Positions 25,106 to 36,839 of a stretch of DNA of 64,000 nt are shown here, piece after piece (within the stretch, counting starts at the first letter, position 1; every line of letters begins with the position of its first letter). The notes under the pieces were generated by a model. The model was not told the DNA's origin, did not search any database, and saw only the letters and a program-made list of their open reading frames with translations. Where the stretch lies: contig NC_052121.1 of the NCBI RefSeq assembly GCF_012273895.1, forward strand, positions 930,001 through 994,000, given 5' to 3'. The position numbers and the translations under genes are program-made. Origin of the DNA: Zerene cesonia (lineage: Eukaryota > Arthropoda > Insecta > Lepidoptera > Pieridae).

Positions 25106-28100
25106 AATGTATAATGCTCAGGTCAAATCAAATACAAGAAAATACATGTTTGTTTACTTAAGTACCTGCTCAATGACACGTAGATCGGTAGAGTTGCCAT
25201 ATTTGGAAATCTGAAAAATAATAAATTTCATATGAAATTATATAATGCGTAGAATGCTTGTTATCGTTTTATTTTCAATGATTTTGTCAAAAAAGTCCAG
25301 AATAAACATTGATCTGAGGGAAACAATACCATATCTATCACCGGATGCATGCTTTGATAATTCGCCGATTAGTTATGCGAGAGACAATTGTTCCAAGTTC
25401 AAACTTAGACTTTGTACAACAAAAGTACTGCTGTAAAAACAAAATACAATGACCATTTCCGATAACTGAACCAAGTGATTGCCATTATGTTATCTGTGGT
25501 CATCCTGTGAATTTATACGACCTGGTAATTTCGATTAGTTGTTTTTACACACAAATATAGCTCAGATTATTTTAACTCAATTCAAAACAGAGTTTTAAAT
25601 TTTCTTTTTATTTCACAGTTCACAAAACTTCATAATTTGTAAAACAATTAAGTTCCTAATTTACAGACACAAAAAAGCAAAGCACGAATCCAACGCCCTA
25701 ATTTAAAAAGATTGGAGAGTTTAATATGTCATGACATTTAAATGTTCACTCAACAGACATTTAGTTTTATATAGGGTGCGAAAAGGGAGGGTCTAAGAGA
25801 TTAGTTTTCCTCTCAGGGGGATACAAAATCAATTTCTGTATCCCTATCAAATAGTTCGCCTCTGTTTAATTTGAACGCACCCTGTGTGACTCACATACTT
25901 TAGCTTTGCATAAGGTCAATTACGATAATGGGAACGATTCCAACCCCATGTTTACATAGAACAAAAACATACAAACTTACGATAACTTTTAAAAAATATC
26001 ATGCCCAACCAGGCGAAAAGTTTTCCTCCAAATATTTATATAACTTACCCTATGTATAAGCTTAAATAAATAAAATAGAGTCGTTGCTTTATTTAACAAT
26101 TAAGTTTAGGTAAATTTCTAATCATATTATGACTTATTCATCAATCCTTATTTTATCAATGAATATTGTGTTACCTTTGCCTTTTGTATTCAGATCTTGA
26201 TGTATTGTATACAAAAAACATATTTATTAAAATTCCATTATCATTTAGAAGCTAGTTGCAATTAACAGAATCTCCATTAATTTTAAATTGTCATAAAGCA
26301 GCGAGTTAACTTAATATATACAATGACAATATTTTTATATGCGTTTATTTAAGAAACTTAGAGGAAAATATCTTAATAAGAAAAAATCTTTAGTAATTTA
26401 TTAAACAATGAATATAACTTACTTTATTATGTAGATATCAGATGTCAGCCACTACACTTTATTCATAAACATAGTCCACGCTTTCTAAAAAGTCAAAACG
26501 TCACTTTTCCCGCGGTTTTTTGACATTGAAATGTCGTAGCGCGAAACATTGGTATTCAAATTACGTCACATACGCGCGCGCGTACCGTCTCCCATATATC
26601 ATTGGACAAACGCGGCTGCGCTATGCGTTTATTTTTATGGAACTTTGCATGGGGTAATTTGGGGTAACAAGTGAATTATCCGATCCGCGCATGCGTGGTG
26701 GTCCCGCTTGTAAGTACGCAAATAAGCGGGTGTCTTGTCTTGAAATATCTATATTGCGTGGGGTAGAGAAATTGAGAAAGTTGTGCATTGTTACACTTGT
26801 GTTATTTTTAAACCAGTATATAATAAACATAGTAACATAATATTATAGAAAGGTACTAAGAATTTTAGTAATTTCAAAATGTGAGCTTTATTTTCGCAGC
26901 ACAGATTGTTAAGTCGTAACGAAATTGGAAAAATCATTAAAGTTTAATTAGAAGCACAGATAACATAATTCTATGCTAGTTAGAAGTAACAAAGTATAAG
27001 ATTTGGAAAAAAACTTTAGGAAGAGAAAAATCTGTTATTCCAATTTAAAAACGTGTAGTGGTCTATAAATAGTCAAACAGAGAAAACACAAAGAGCTACA
27101 AAAACTTCATTCAAAAATACCATAACTATAAAATAAGCAAAAAGGTGTACCATACGTGTTTCTCCATTAATATTCAAACAATACGCCAGGTGATGTCTTT
27201 AGGAGCACGGCAACACCAGCCACCAGGCAGGGCTGGGTCGCGCTCCGCTAAGCGTGTATCCTGTGGTCGGTGGAGTTGGGATTTTTCGATAAAAACCTTT
27301 AAGGTGAATGCCACTTATATAGTTATATGGTTATCGTAATAAAATAGTTTGTAAGGTATTTTAAAATTGTAAACAGAACATCGCATCGCATGAGCATATT
27401 CAAATATTTAAAATGCCTTTTAAATATTTGAACGTGAAAATCATAAATTCGGAAAAATATCCATAGCAATAGTTATATTCAAAGACAAAATAATACTTTT
27501 ATAGATGAGTTCAATTATAAATGAAGTAAATTACGTGTTTTACGTGTATTATCTGTGGCTATAGGTATGTATTTAAATTCAGAGACGGCCGACGGTTTAA
27601 TTTTCTCCTTTTGTAGAAAATGCAAATATTCTTGCTGGTTTAGTACGGCTTACACAATCAAACTTTTTACATTGGTGTTTATTATGATAAAACCCTTCCC
27701 TAAATTGAAAATTGATTGAACTTAATTGAATTAAATATCATCACAAAATTTCTGATTTATGGCGGATCGTTTTGAACGGATCGAATTTTAATATCTAAAC
27801 ACATCACATCTATATCTTAAGTTAAGTTTTTGTAACCTACCAATATTGTGAGGGCTGAATAAATAAATAGAATTCGTCACTTTTACATTCATCTAATAAA
27901 TAATTGTAACCGAACCTTAATAAGTTCATGAAAAACATTTCGTAAAACGCTAAGAAACATAAAAAACGTTCATAAACAAAATACGTTTCATATCTATGAA
28001 TCCATAGTAATCAACATTGCGTTCGATTTACAATAAAAGCGTAATGTCATAGATGTATATTGCAGAGGTACTAGCTATCTTAGTGTTATATTATCTGTGG

Positions 28101-28630
28101 CAGAGGCGTATAGAGCATTATACTGACTTTATGAGGTCATTACCATCATAAGACACTTTTTCTGAAGTCGCGTGTCGTTCCACTGATTGCACAATGCTCA
28201 TACAACATAAATAATTACATCACATTACGGTCAAAGGTAAATACCATTGACCTGGCACGCGCCAGGAAAAAGCTTACCTCGCTTCAGCGTTCAATAAGAA
28301 CTGGACATAGCTCCCTGCTCTATTCATTTTTTGTTTTGTATAGTGCTTTGTTGCTCATGTGAATTATTGATTTGATTTTCTTATCAACTATTCGTATATA
28401 TTATCTACAACCACAGATATCATAATTCTATTGCTACAACTAATAAGTATAGTAGTATGTTATCTGTGCTACAACTAAGTATAATCTATTATAAGTACTT
28501 AAGAAATGAATACGTTCATAATACATAATAAAATATCATATCTTTCAGTGGATTATCGAAATCGATAGATCAAGTTCTAATGTGTTGATTAAAAATAAGC
28601 AAAAATATTGAATCTCGTAAAATAAAAACA
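25106..28630. other. Gene-free stretch
   Basis: No supported gene is seen. Short frames at 25245-25436, 26621-26830 and 27145-27339 do not look like known proteins. There is a CpG-rich patch at 26510-26720 with GCGCGCGCG. Several copies of a CCACAGATAACATAAT-like motif lie here (25484, 26954, 27547, 28086, 28411, 28455). Confidence 0.55.
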
Positions 28631-28719
28631 AACATAAACATTTATTTAATAAAAATCGTACAAATATCGTAAAAGTAAACTAGTAGCGTATAAATCATTC
28701 CATAGGACATGCGTTGGGA

Positions 28720-30627
28720 TTAACCTCTCGTACATTCTTTATCTTCACAGTAGCAATCTTTCGGTGGATCTGAAATATGATTTTTCATATAGGAAAATAA
28801 TTCATAATCGACTTATTTTGTATTATCAGGTGCCCAGTATTGTACTGGGCACCTGATAACTGGGCACATAACATAATAATATATCGATATAAGATCTTTT
28901 AAACAAAGATGTTACACATAAATAAGATAAGTAATAAACGAGTGCCAAATAAAAACAATTAAATAATTTCATCTGAATAATGAGCGAAGCTTTATTCCTA
29001 ATTACAAAAGTCCTAAATTTACTTAATTGCTCGAAATTGACTTAAAACATCGATTTAACCTGTGAGATTCAATACAAAAAAATAAAACGACTATCATTTA
29101 ATTAATTTAAAATGTACAAGGGGTGTTCAAAGTAGCCACGAGTAGGCCTAGTATATGCTAAATACCTTTTTACTAATAAACAAAATGCTTGCATGACTCA
29201 TTTCAGTAATTTTTTGTGCTTTATACGATTTATCAAATACCCATATTTATAGTACCTTCAGTCAGATCATCATTATAATACAGCAGTAGATCAGGTATAT
29301 GCAGGTTCTCGGGCAACGCCACGTCATTGAAGACCTCCCTTTCATCAGGTACCCCATTTTGCTCTAGGGTCTTATCATAATTCAATGGCTTATTCATGTA
29401 CCGCCAAGTGTATGAGAGCATGTGGGAATTGTGGGGGAGGTACCGCATCATGATCTGGTATAGCGTCTCTTCGGAGCATACCTCAAGTGTTACTGATGTA
29501 CCTGAATGTTGGGGCTTTATTATATAGAGTACATGCCTTTAGTAAAAGCGGTTAGTGTCAGCCGAGGTTCTCTGTCCATGTTTATTCTTACGAATGGATT
29601 AAGGAAACTTATGTCATTCCATGTAACTTATGAAGCTACCTATGACGAAGAATGATAACGTATTACAATAAATCGTTCTGTTTTCGGGTTTTAGTTTTGA
29701 TTTTTAGTACATTTATATTTGTTAATTTGCTATTATATTAAAAATTGCCATAATAAAAAAGAAACAAGGTTCTTTAAAGTCTGTGCTAAATAATAAATTC
29801 GTTTTTACTACTACCAGTCAAAATATTCGTAATTCTAATGGGGCGTGTCTTCGCAGTGACCTTCCCAACCACGTTTCCGTCATTCAACCACCAGGGTCGA
29901 CAGCTGCAAGGGGGCCGCCACCTAGTGGACGGTACCACGGGCTGCCTGTGTCCTGGGCCGTGCACGTGAAAGGGGGTGCTTGTCCCCACTATAGGGTGCG
30001 TGTAGTGTATCCAGTCGTCACCTTTGAACCAGTGGCTGACATCCTTACCGGCGTACGCTAGAATTGTCGTCGCAAGCTGCCAGAATTAGAATTATTATTA
30101 CACGTGGATTGTTAATGTAGTTGGGTGCTTACTTTTTTTTAATTATAACAATGGATCACTCACGTACGGTTTTTATTGATGCCATTTTTGACTTAAGAAA
30201 TGGACAACACGAATTGAGGTTTGCTGATAAATCACCTCACGCGGTATTCAGTTTGATAAGAATAACATTGAATTTTTTCTAGCAATAACAGCACTTGTGA
30301 AGGGAACACGAATAAACTATTTTAAAATTTATCTATTCATGTTAATTTTGCTAAAGATACTCTTTGACTGCCACGATTTACCCTTTTCGCGTCGCAGTAG
30401 AAGAATCCGCGTTTAAAACAGGAGCAATACTCCACGCACTCCTGCCCACAGTACCAGTTTTTCACAGCACAGGAGCAGGTCTTCGGGCACTTGCAGAGTT
30501 TTACTTGTTGCTGTAGCCACTGAGTCAGGTCTCTAACTTCGCCATTTAAGGATACCCAGCAATCTGTTGCCCTGTTATGGACCGATACTTCGGCTGGTGT
30601 GTACCATTCCTGCTTTGTGTAAATCAT
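28720..30627 (-). CDS. CYB5D1: Cytochrome b5 domain-containing protein 1 homologue (4 exons, 226 aa)
   Basis: Exons by my model are 30627-30505, 30076-29815, 29501-29256 and 28769-28720; phases match and the total is 681 bp. Exon 1 starts MIYTKQEWYTPAEVSVHNRA and has the b5 start motif (hydrophobic, W, DLT). Exon 2 has AYAGKDVSHWF, PCSCRPWW and AKTRPIRITNILTG. Exon 3 has MMRYLPHNSHMLSYTWRY and LEQNGVPDE, ending YYNDDLTE. Exon 4 adds PPKDCYCEDKECTRG before TAA, and an AATAAA follows near 28630. The length is close to what I recall for the vertebrate protein (about 228 aa). In other organisms this family is linked to cilia and flagella (radial spoke), so a role in sperm or sensory cilia is inferred. 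If intron 3 is not removed, the protein ends GTINMGI at 29233 (217 aa). Confidence 0.85.
28823..28859. repeat. Perfect palindrome, 17-bp arms and 3-nt loop
   Basis: Arms TTATCAGGTGCCCAGTA (28823-28839) and TACTGGGCACCTGATAA (28843-28859) are exact complements around TTG. A third partial copy CTGGGCAC follows at 28860. It sits in intron 3 of the CYB5D1-type gene. Confidence 0.95.
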
Positions 30628-30839
30628 CCTGAAGGGTGTTTGGAAAAACTCTTTATAATTTATTAGCTAAAAGCTTATATAAATTATGTACAAGAAATTA
30701 AACCCACCGAACACACAGGCAAAAACAAACAAAACAATAGTGTTACAAAAAAGATACGTATGTCAATTAAGTGTCAATATGAGGCCTCAAAAAGCAATCA
30801 TTCAATAGTTTAAAGCGGTTTTACTAACCGTAACTAAAC

Positions 30840-30965
30840 AGCTACTGGGTAGCTTATTTTATATAAGAACGGACAACCGACCTAGTGGGCCACCTAATGA
30901 AGCGATTTCCACCGTCCATGAGCATTCACAAAGCTAGAGTAAGCTAGCAACCCTGCAACTGGTTT
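30840..30965. repeat. SINE-like repeat fragment
   Basis: 'ctagtgggccacctaatgaa' followed by 'gatttccaccgtccatgagc' and 'attcacaaagctagagtaag' resembles the piece at 54240-54330, which has 'cactaccgttcataatcatt' and 'cacaaagttagtgcctctgc'. It is a degraded copy. Confidence 0.45.
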
Positions 30966-31651
30966 TCCTTTTTAAATACATATAAAATAACCTCGAATCT
31001 GTTTAGCTAATTGTTATTCGAATTAAGGATGTTTGATTTTTAACAACCATAATATTGAATGGACCTAATAAGTTATATGTAATAATTGGAAGACAAAATA
31101 GATGAAGTTTTCTAATTAACATTACTTCTTTTCAAAATCGCTTTAATAGTTTTACCGCCGTTGAGCTAGATTATTTATAAATCAATTGATACTTAATTTT
31201 TATTCAAAATATTTAAAAGATGAATATTTACCATTTAAATTATGTGGAAATAAATAAATAATTAATTAAACATTTTTGGGATTAGCATAATTTAATGACG
31301 CCTACATGTATATGTTGAGCAACGCTGAAATATACAGATTTGAGTCTTTATCTTTATATAATTAGTATTATAAAAATTTTCCTGAACATGGTTTCAAAAA
31401 ATGGCGCAGTCTCACTGTTCTTTCTTTATATTTACGCCAAATTATAGAAAATTGATTGCGTCTTTTCAATATCGTGCATAATCGTGCGCCACAAAACATT
31501 CATTCATTTTTATTATCTATTCGTGCACAGTCTTGCAATCGTATGTTCTATTTATTAAACGCCATTAAAACACCGATATAAATTTGTATTTATTTATTAT
31601 ACTCATAATAATTATACAAAATCAAATCACACCCCAATCCTAGGTACACTT
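30966..31651. other. Intergenic, nothing recognised
   Basis: AT-rich sequence between the CYB5D1-type gene and the SDR cluster. No frame of interest and no clear repeat is seen. It should contain the 3' end of the first SDR transcript; an AATAAT/ATTATAC-rich part lies just after its stop. Confidence 0.5.
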
Positions 31652-32410
31652 TCACATCAAAGTAGTACCATTGTCACATACGAAATTAGATCCCGTAACA
31701 CCTACACATTTATCGCTCGAAATATATAAGATCATTTCAGCAATTTCATCAGGATTTGATATTCTGTTCAGGGCGGTTTTTATGTTTGTTAAGTTAGATA
31801 AAATGTCAGCTGGAACATTCGCAATTTCCAGAATATCCGTATAGACTGGTCCCGGACTAAGGGAATTGACTCTAACTCCATGTGGAGCTAGTTCAACAGC
31901 AGTCGCTTTCGTGAATTGGTTTAGGCCAGCCTTTGAAACTGCGTACGCGGTAATGATGGGAATTTTAGGTGTTTCACTCCCAGATATACTCGAAATCATT
32001 ATAATATTACCTTTTGTTTTGATGATGTGAGGCGCAGCGAGCGAAGTTACATTCATGATTCCTCGTAAATTAACATTTATTACCTCATCGTAAGATTTCA
32101 TTAAATTCCCGTCAAGGATGCATCCAAAACGTAATATGCCAGCGTTGTTGATGAGTATGTCTATTTTACCAAATTTCTTGACGGTTTCATCAACGGCAGC
32201 AAATGCTCCACTGTCTTTCGATATATCTGCATTGATAATTAACGGAGATTTACCGAGTTTCTTGCATTCTTCATCGACTTTTTGTAATTTCTTTTCATTA
32301 CGACCAACGATAGCAACGTCAGCTCCCTGTTTGCAGAATTGTTTGGCTGTGGCTGCTCCAATACCTGAGCTACCACCGATAACCAACACAACTTTATTTG
32401 TAAAACTCAT
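31652..32410 (-). CDS. Short-chain dehydrogenase/reductase, paralog 1 (252 aa)
   Basis: A single-exon NAD(P)-dependent oxidoreductase of the classical SDR type, FabG-like in length and motifs. It has the Rossmann glycine motif GGSSGIG (residues 12-18), NNAG (88-91), Ser143, and the active-site YxxxK as Tyr156-AVS-Lys160, followed by SPGPVYTD and a C-terminal VTGSNFVCDNG. It differs from its neighbours in lacking the Thr of TGxxxGIG (Ile in its place), which may affect cofactor-loop packing. The start MSFTNKVVL is shared with paralog 2 and nearly with 3 and 4. There is no signal peptide or membrane segment, so it is probably cytosolic. Substrate is unknown; such insect SDRs act on steroids, retinoids, fatty-acid derivatives or xenobiotics. 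It is last in a four-gene tandem array on this strand. Confidence 0.93.
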   Translation of the reverse strand: MSFTNKVVLVIGGSSGIGAATAKQFCKQGADVAIVGRNEKKLQKVDEECKKLGKSPLIINADISKDSGAFAAVDETVKKFGKIDILINNAGILRFGCILDGNLMKSYDEVINVNLRGIMNVTSLAAPHIIKTKGNIIMISSISGSETPKIPIITAYAVSKAGLNQFTKATAVELAPHGVRVNSLSPGPVYTDILEIANVPADILSNLTNIKTALNRISNPDEIAEMILYISSDKCVGVTGSNFVCDNGTTLM

Positions 32411-32916
32411 AACGTCTGGTTCGTATGAAATATAATTAATAACAACGTGTAGAAACGCGATGTGAATGTTGATATAGAATTTTGTGCTGTAGATAGCATT
32501 GACTGGTTGACCCTACGTCCAGATATTTAATTTAGTATTATGCTGTTATCATATCAGGTAACTGTGTCAGATAAATGCGTTGTTGATGGTCTATAAAACA
32601 TCAAGATTTATATACTTTACTTTGTAATTATCTAACAAGTACTAGTATTTATGGATATTGTACTATGATTTATATTTATGGATAGCCTTGTACGGGAATA
32701 TATTTGTTATCTGACCCGGCAAATATCGTTTCGATGTATGTATCTACTATTTTATAAAATTTATGCGTTTTCATAATGCTAACTTCCATTACAAATATAT
32801 TCTAACCATTATGTTGGATATTTTTAATCCAGGAAGTAATCCAGGAGTGATATTTAACCAATTTCTTCTCTTGTACTTCCTCGTTTGAACGTAACTCAAA
32901 TTTACATTTATTGTGT

Positions 32917-33246
32917 CATCATCATCATCATCAGCCCATATATGTTCCCACTGCTGGGACACAGGCCTCCTATGAGGGTTTAGGCCATAATCCACCACGC
33001 TGGCCAAGTGCGGGTTGGCAGATGTCGCATGTCGTCGGACTTTTTTGATTCTTGGACATGCCGGTTTCCTCACGATGTTTTCTTTCACCGTTTTAAGCAG
33101 TGGTGATGTTATCCACATGTGCAGATAAATTTAAAATCAATTTATTTCCTGCACGCTCGCCCCGGTTTCGAACCTCGACTTATCGATTTTGAAGTCCGAG
33201 GTTCTCACCACTGAGCCACCACTGCTTTTTGCATTTATTATATTAT
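32917..33246 (-). mobile_element. Full-length tRNA-derived SINE with 13-bp target-site duplication
   Basis: The element is flanked by exact direct repeats ACATTTATTGTGT (32904-32916 and 33247-33259). On the minus strand it has a tRNA-like head with A-box-like TGGCTCAGTGG and B box GGTTCGAAACC, a body shared with copies at 2.5, 14.9 and 21.5 kb, and an ATGATGATGA tail. It lies between SDR paralogs 1 and 2. The intact TSD points to recent insertion. Confidence 0.9.
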
Positions 33247-33991
33247 ACATTTATTGTGTAGTAACTTAAAATTTCATATAATATAATCTAGGGGTAATAA
33301 TGTAATTTTGTTCTAGTATTTCAATATTCATTTAAATTTCTGCGCCTGCTCAAAAAATAATAATTATACTCTTTCATCAAGCATATTCTAATCGTTTTTA
33401 TTCAGGAGTATATAAATTATTGAAATGGATTAAAATTGGCAAGTACGGTATCCTACGGTAACAATTTAAAGATATTATTATCTATTTAATTTTATTAATG
33501 TTAAGCATCGTCCTACAATAAATAACCTTAATGAACTTGTTTCTTTCATTAGATGAAAAAACATCATACATCGATATTATCTGTACTTGGGATAATTTAT
33601 GTATATTTGTGGCAGAAATAATACAAAACTATGCGTACTAAAATATAAATAAAAAACATCGTTATAAATAGTGTTTATCATTTATTTCATGTCCTTCTTG
33701 CATATCATGCAATAGACTGACTTATAAAGTAAATATAAATTTAAAACATAGAAAACAATCATAATATGGGGTCTTATCACATAGCAGCCACATATGTACA
33801 ACATGGAATAGGAAATCCCAAAACCATCGTGATTCATATTCGGGTCACATTTCGCAAGCATGCGCACTTACTTATCAGAATGTTTACATTCCTAGCTTTG
33901 CGTTTAATCGTGGATTCATAATTGCGTAGCAATATTTCATTTGATTTCGTTCATTTATAATCAAATAAATTCTTCATGCATACAATATCCT

Positions 33992-34744
33992 TCATAAATA
34001 TAACAGTTTACCACTGTCGATTACGTAGTTGGAACCAGTTGCACTTCTTGCCTTATCGCTAGCCACATGTAGGATTAATTTCGCGACCTCCTCTGGATCG
34101 ACAAATTTATTAACAAATGTATTAGACACAGAGTCATGTTCAAACATTTCCATGTCTATGTTTTCTAAGAAATCAGTTTTTAATATGCCCGCTGTAATCG
34201 TATTTACCCTGACTCCGTGTGGACTTAATTCCAGCGCAGTCGCTCTCGAAAAGTGGCTCAATGCTGCTTTCGACATGCAGTAAGCATTGTAATCCGTATT
34301 TATCACCTTTTCTGCCCCGATGGATGACACAAAGATGATATTTCCTTGACTTTTCATAAGGTAACGAGTCGCAAACGATGTCAAATTGACAGCACCCCGT
34401 AGATTCGTATTCATCACTTCGTCATAAGTGTCTAATATACTGCCATCTAGTAATGAACCACTTCGCAATATTGCAGCGTTGTTAACCAATACATCAATTT
34501 TGCCGAATTCGGCTATCGTTGTACTAATAATTTCTCTTGTCTCTTCTTCATCAGACACGTCGGCCTTGATTGTGAACGCCGGCCAACCTTCGGCGTCGCA
34601 TTTCCGCTTGACATTTTTTAATTTTTCCTCATTTCTCCCCACCATTACCACAGCTGCCCCTTCTCGAGAAAATTGCAGAGCTGTGGCTGAACCAATACCA
34701 GAACTGGCACCAGTCACAATAACGACTTTATTAGTAAAACTCAT
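33992..34744 (-). CDS. Short-chain dehydrogenase/reductase, paralog 2 (250 aa)
   Basis: A single-exon classical SDR. The cofactor motif TGASSGIG is at residues 11-18, NNAA replaces the usual NNAG, the catalytic Ser lies in FVSSIGAEK, and the active-site YxxxK is Tyr-CMS-Lys. Typical SDR blocks follow (ALELSPHGVRVNTI, then a C-terminal SATGSNYVIDSG). The segment after the active site differs most from paralogs 1, 3 and 4, which usually reflects a different substrate pocket. It ends with a hydrophobic KLLYL. It probably acts as a soluble NAD(P)H oxidoreductase; the substrate cannot be told from sequence. It lies about 1.6 kb upstream of paralog 1 with a SINE between. Confidence 0.93.
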   Translation of the reverse strand: MSFTNKVVIVTGASSGIGSATALQFSREGAAVVMVGRNEEKLKNVKRKCDAEGWPAFTIKADVSDEEETREIISTTIAEFGKIDVLVNNAAILRSGSLLDGSILDTYDEVMNTNLRGAVNLTSFATRYLMKSQGNIIFVSSIGAEKVINTDYNAYCMSKAALSHFSRATALELSPHGVRVNTITAGILKTDFLENIDMEMFEHDSVSNTFVNKFVDPEEVAKLILHVASDKARSATGSNYVIDSGKLLYL

Positions 34745-35832
34745 TTTTGTCGCACCAAATTACAAGCGAGTAGAAACGTCCGCAGAGCACAGCTGTTTCT
34801 TTTGTACTGATGACCGCTATGCATTAATCGTTGCGCTTACTAACAGGATAAAAATTAACAAAATATACAGACGGGTTTTCCGTTTGATACTTACGATATG
34901 GAATTCGTCATCGTAAATATTTTTAGAAGATATGTGATATTAGAGTTTAATTATAGTTTTTGTATCTGTCCATCGAATTATTTTATAGGTGTAATTGTTA
35001 ATTTTTGACAATAAATATTTGTACTTTGTATGGTATATACAGTTCAACAATTGAGTTGACAATATATTATGAACGTTGATGCGGAGAGGGCATTAGTTTC
35101 ATATTATGCAATATTTAATTTATGTGTGAAATAGGTAATATAAAATTTATTTGTAGGTAAAATAGTTCCTATTGTATTCTATCAAATGCTTATAATATAG
35201 GCCATTGACGTATGTCATACGGCAAAGGATGTAATTTAATAATAATTCTTAACAAAAAACTAAACCACCTACGAATTGTCAGAACTAGGCCAATACACAC
35301 ACATGGCAAGCATTAGCTTTTAATTAAAAAAAAAATTAAAAATCGGTTCACTCAGAAAAAAATATAAAGGTTACTAACATTAAAAATAAAATAAATGCAG
35401 TCTAATTGATAACCTCCTACTGTGGAGACGTCGGACGAAAATAACTTATAATTCTTATAGTTTCTGAAATTTATCCGTAATTTTATAAAAACTACTGCAT
35501 AACATTCAAAAAATAGAAATATGGCAATTATCATAATAAAATTGGAGAAATGTAATTAAAGTTTCGGATAATTAAAAAAAAAACCGTCATTATATGCTTA
35601 CTCTCTCGAATACATTTTATCAAAATGTGTTTATATTGCTGAGGAACAGACGGAAAACGTGTCTACTACACATATACTAAATATGATGTACCAGCAAAAA
35701 AAATAGACATAAGGAAAACTAACTTAACCTGTAAATGTAATCTATAAAACAAAAAAATTAGCATAATATTTAATTTTAACACGGATTAAACGAATAAAAT
35801 GATAAGCTGTTCTACCAAATTCCTCACTCTCA

Positions 35833-36597
35833 TTATTTATTGATCTTCAGAAGGTAACCGTTATCAGCTACATATTCAGAGCCAGTTATGCCCACAGCTT
35901 TGTCACTGGCTAGGAACAATATAATGTTTGCAATCTCGATAGGCTGTGACACTCTATTCAACGGCATTTCTCCGGACAAATCTTCAAATGACATGTCCGT
36001 CACTCCAGCATTCTCCAAGAGGTCTGTCACGACTGGCCCTGGACTTACTATATTAACTCTTACACCGTGACTCGCCAATTCACGTGCAGTGCATCGAGAA
36101 AAGAAATTCAACGCTGCTTTTGACGTATGATATGGTGTATAATTTGGTAAAGCGGGCAATGCTGTGGCGGCTACACTCGAAATGTTAATAATATTACCCT
36201 TTGTTACTATTAAGTGTGGCGCTGTCAACATTGTAGCGTGAATATAGGCACGGACGTTGACGTTCATTGTATAGTCGTATGCTTCTAATATATTACCTTC
36301 TAGAACGGAGGCAAATTTCATAATGGCTGCATTGTTAACGAGCACGTCCAGTCGTTTAAATTTATCTATAACAGCGTCTATTACTCCTTTCATTTCATCA
36401 TCAACTCCTATATCTGCTTTTATGACGAGAGGTTTTGGTCCAACTTTTGCGCATTGTTCACTCACTTTCTTTAGTTTATCTTCCTTTCTTCCAACGATTG
36501 CAACGTTAGCCCCTTCTTTAGCGAATTCAATAGCTGTTGTGGCTCCAATACCTGAACTAGCTCCTGTTACTAACACAACTTTATTTTTGAAACTCAT
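35833..36597 (-). CDS. Short-chain dehydrogenase/reductase, paralog 3 (254 aa)
   Basis: A single-exon classical SDR beginning MSFKNKVVLVTGASSGIG. It has NNAAIMKF, the catalytic Ser in NISSVAA, active-site Tyr-HTS-Lys (YHTSKAAL), then HGVRVNIVSPGPVVTDLLE and a C-terminal GITGSEYVADNG. The extra C-terminal residues YLLKINK slightly extend the family's usual end. No targeting signal is seen. As for its neighbours the reaction is NAD(P)-dependent oxidation or reduction of an unknown alcohol or ketone. It is clearly a tandem duplicate, sharing the start, length and all motifs with paralogs 1, 2 and 4. Confidence 0.94.
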   Translation of the reverse strand: MSFKNKVVLVTGASSGIGATTAIEFAKEGANVAIVGRKEDKLKKVSEQCAKVGPKPLVIKADIGVDDEMKGVIDAVIDKFKRLDVLVNNAAIMKFASVLEGNILEAYDYTMNVNVRAYIHATMLTAPHLIVTKGNIINISSVAATALPALPNYTPYHTSKAALNFFSRCTARELASHGVRVNIVSPGPVVTDLLENAGVTDMSFEDLSGEMPLNRVSQPIEIANIILFLASDKAVGITGSEYVADNGYLLKINK

Positions 36598-36839
36598 TTT
36601 TAAATACGAAGTGAGTATAATGTCGAAGGCTGAAACTGATAGATACAGTACCTAAAAGTAAGTTCGTTTATATATCTTGTTTTAATTGCACTTCAGTTGT
36701 AATCTACTGTAAATAATTGAAAACATGCAATTAATCAATAGTAGATAGCTAATAAGAGTGTTTCTTTAAGTACCTGCTTGTTACTGATAATAAAACCCGT
36801 AATGTTAATTAACATGCTAAAATAACACTTACATGTAAC

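Noticed and set aside
29783..30061. 92-codon plus-strand frame
   Set aside because: It is opposite exon 2 of the CYB5D1-type gene, which has the recognisable family sequence.
32789..33118. 109-codon minus-strand frame
   Set aside because: Lies across the SINE with TSD at 32904/33247; not a gene.
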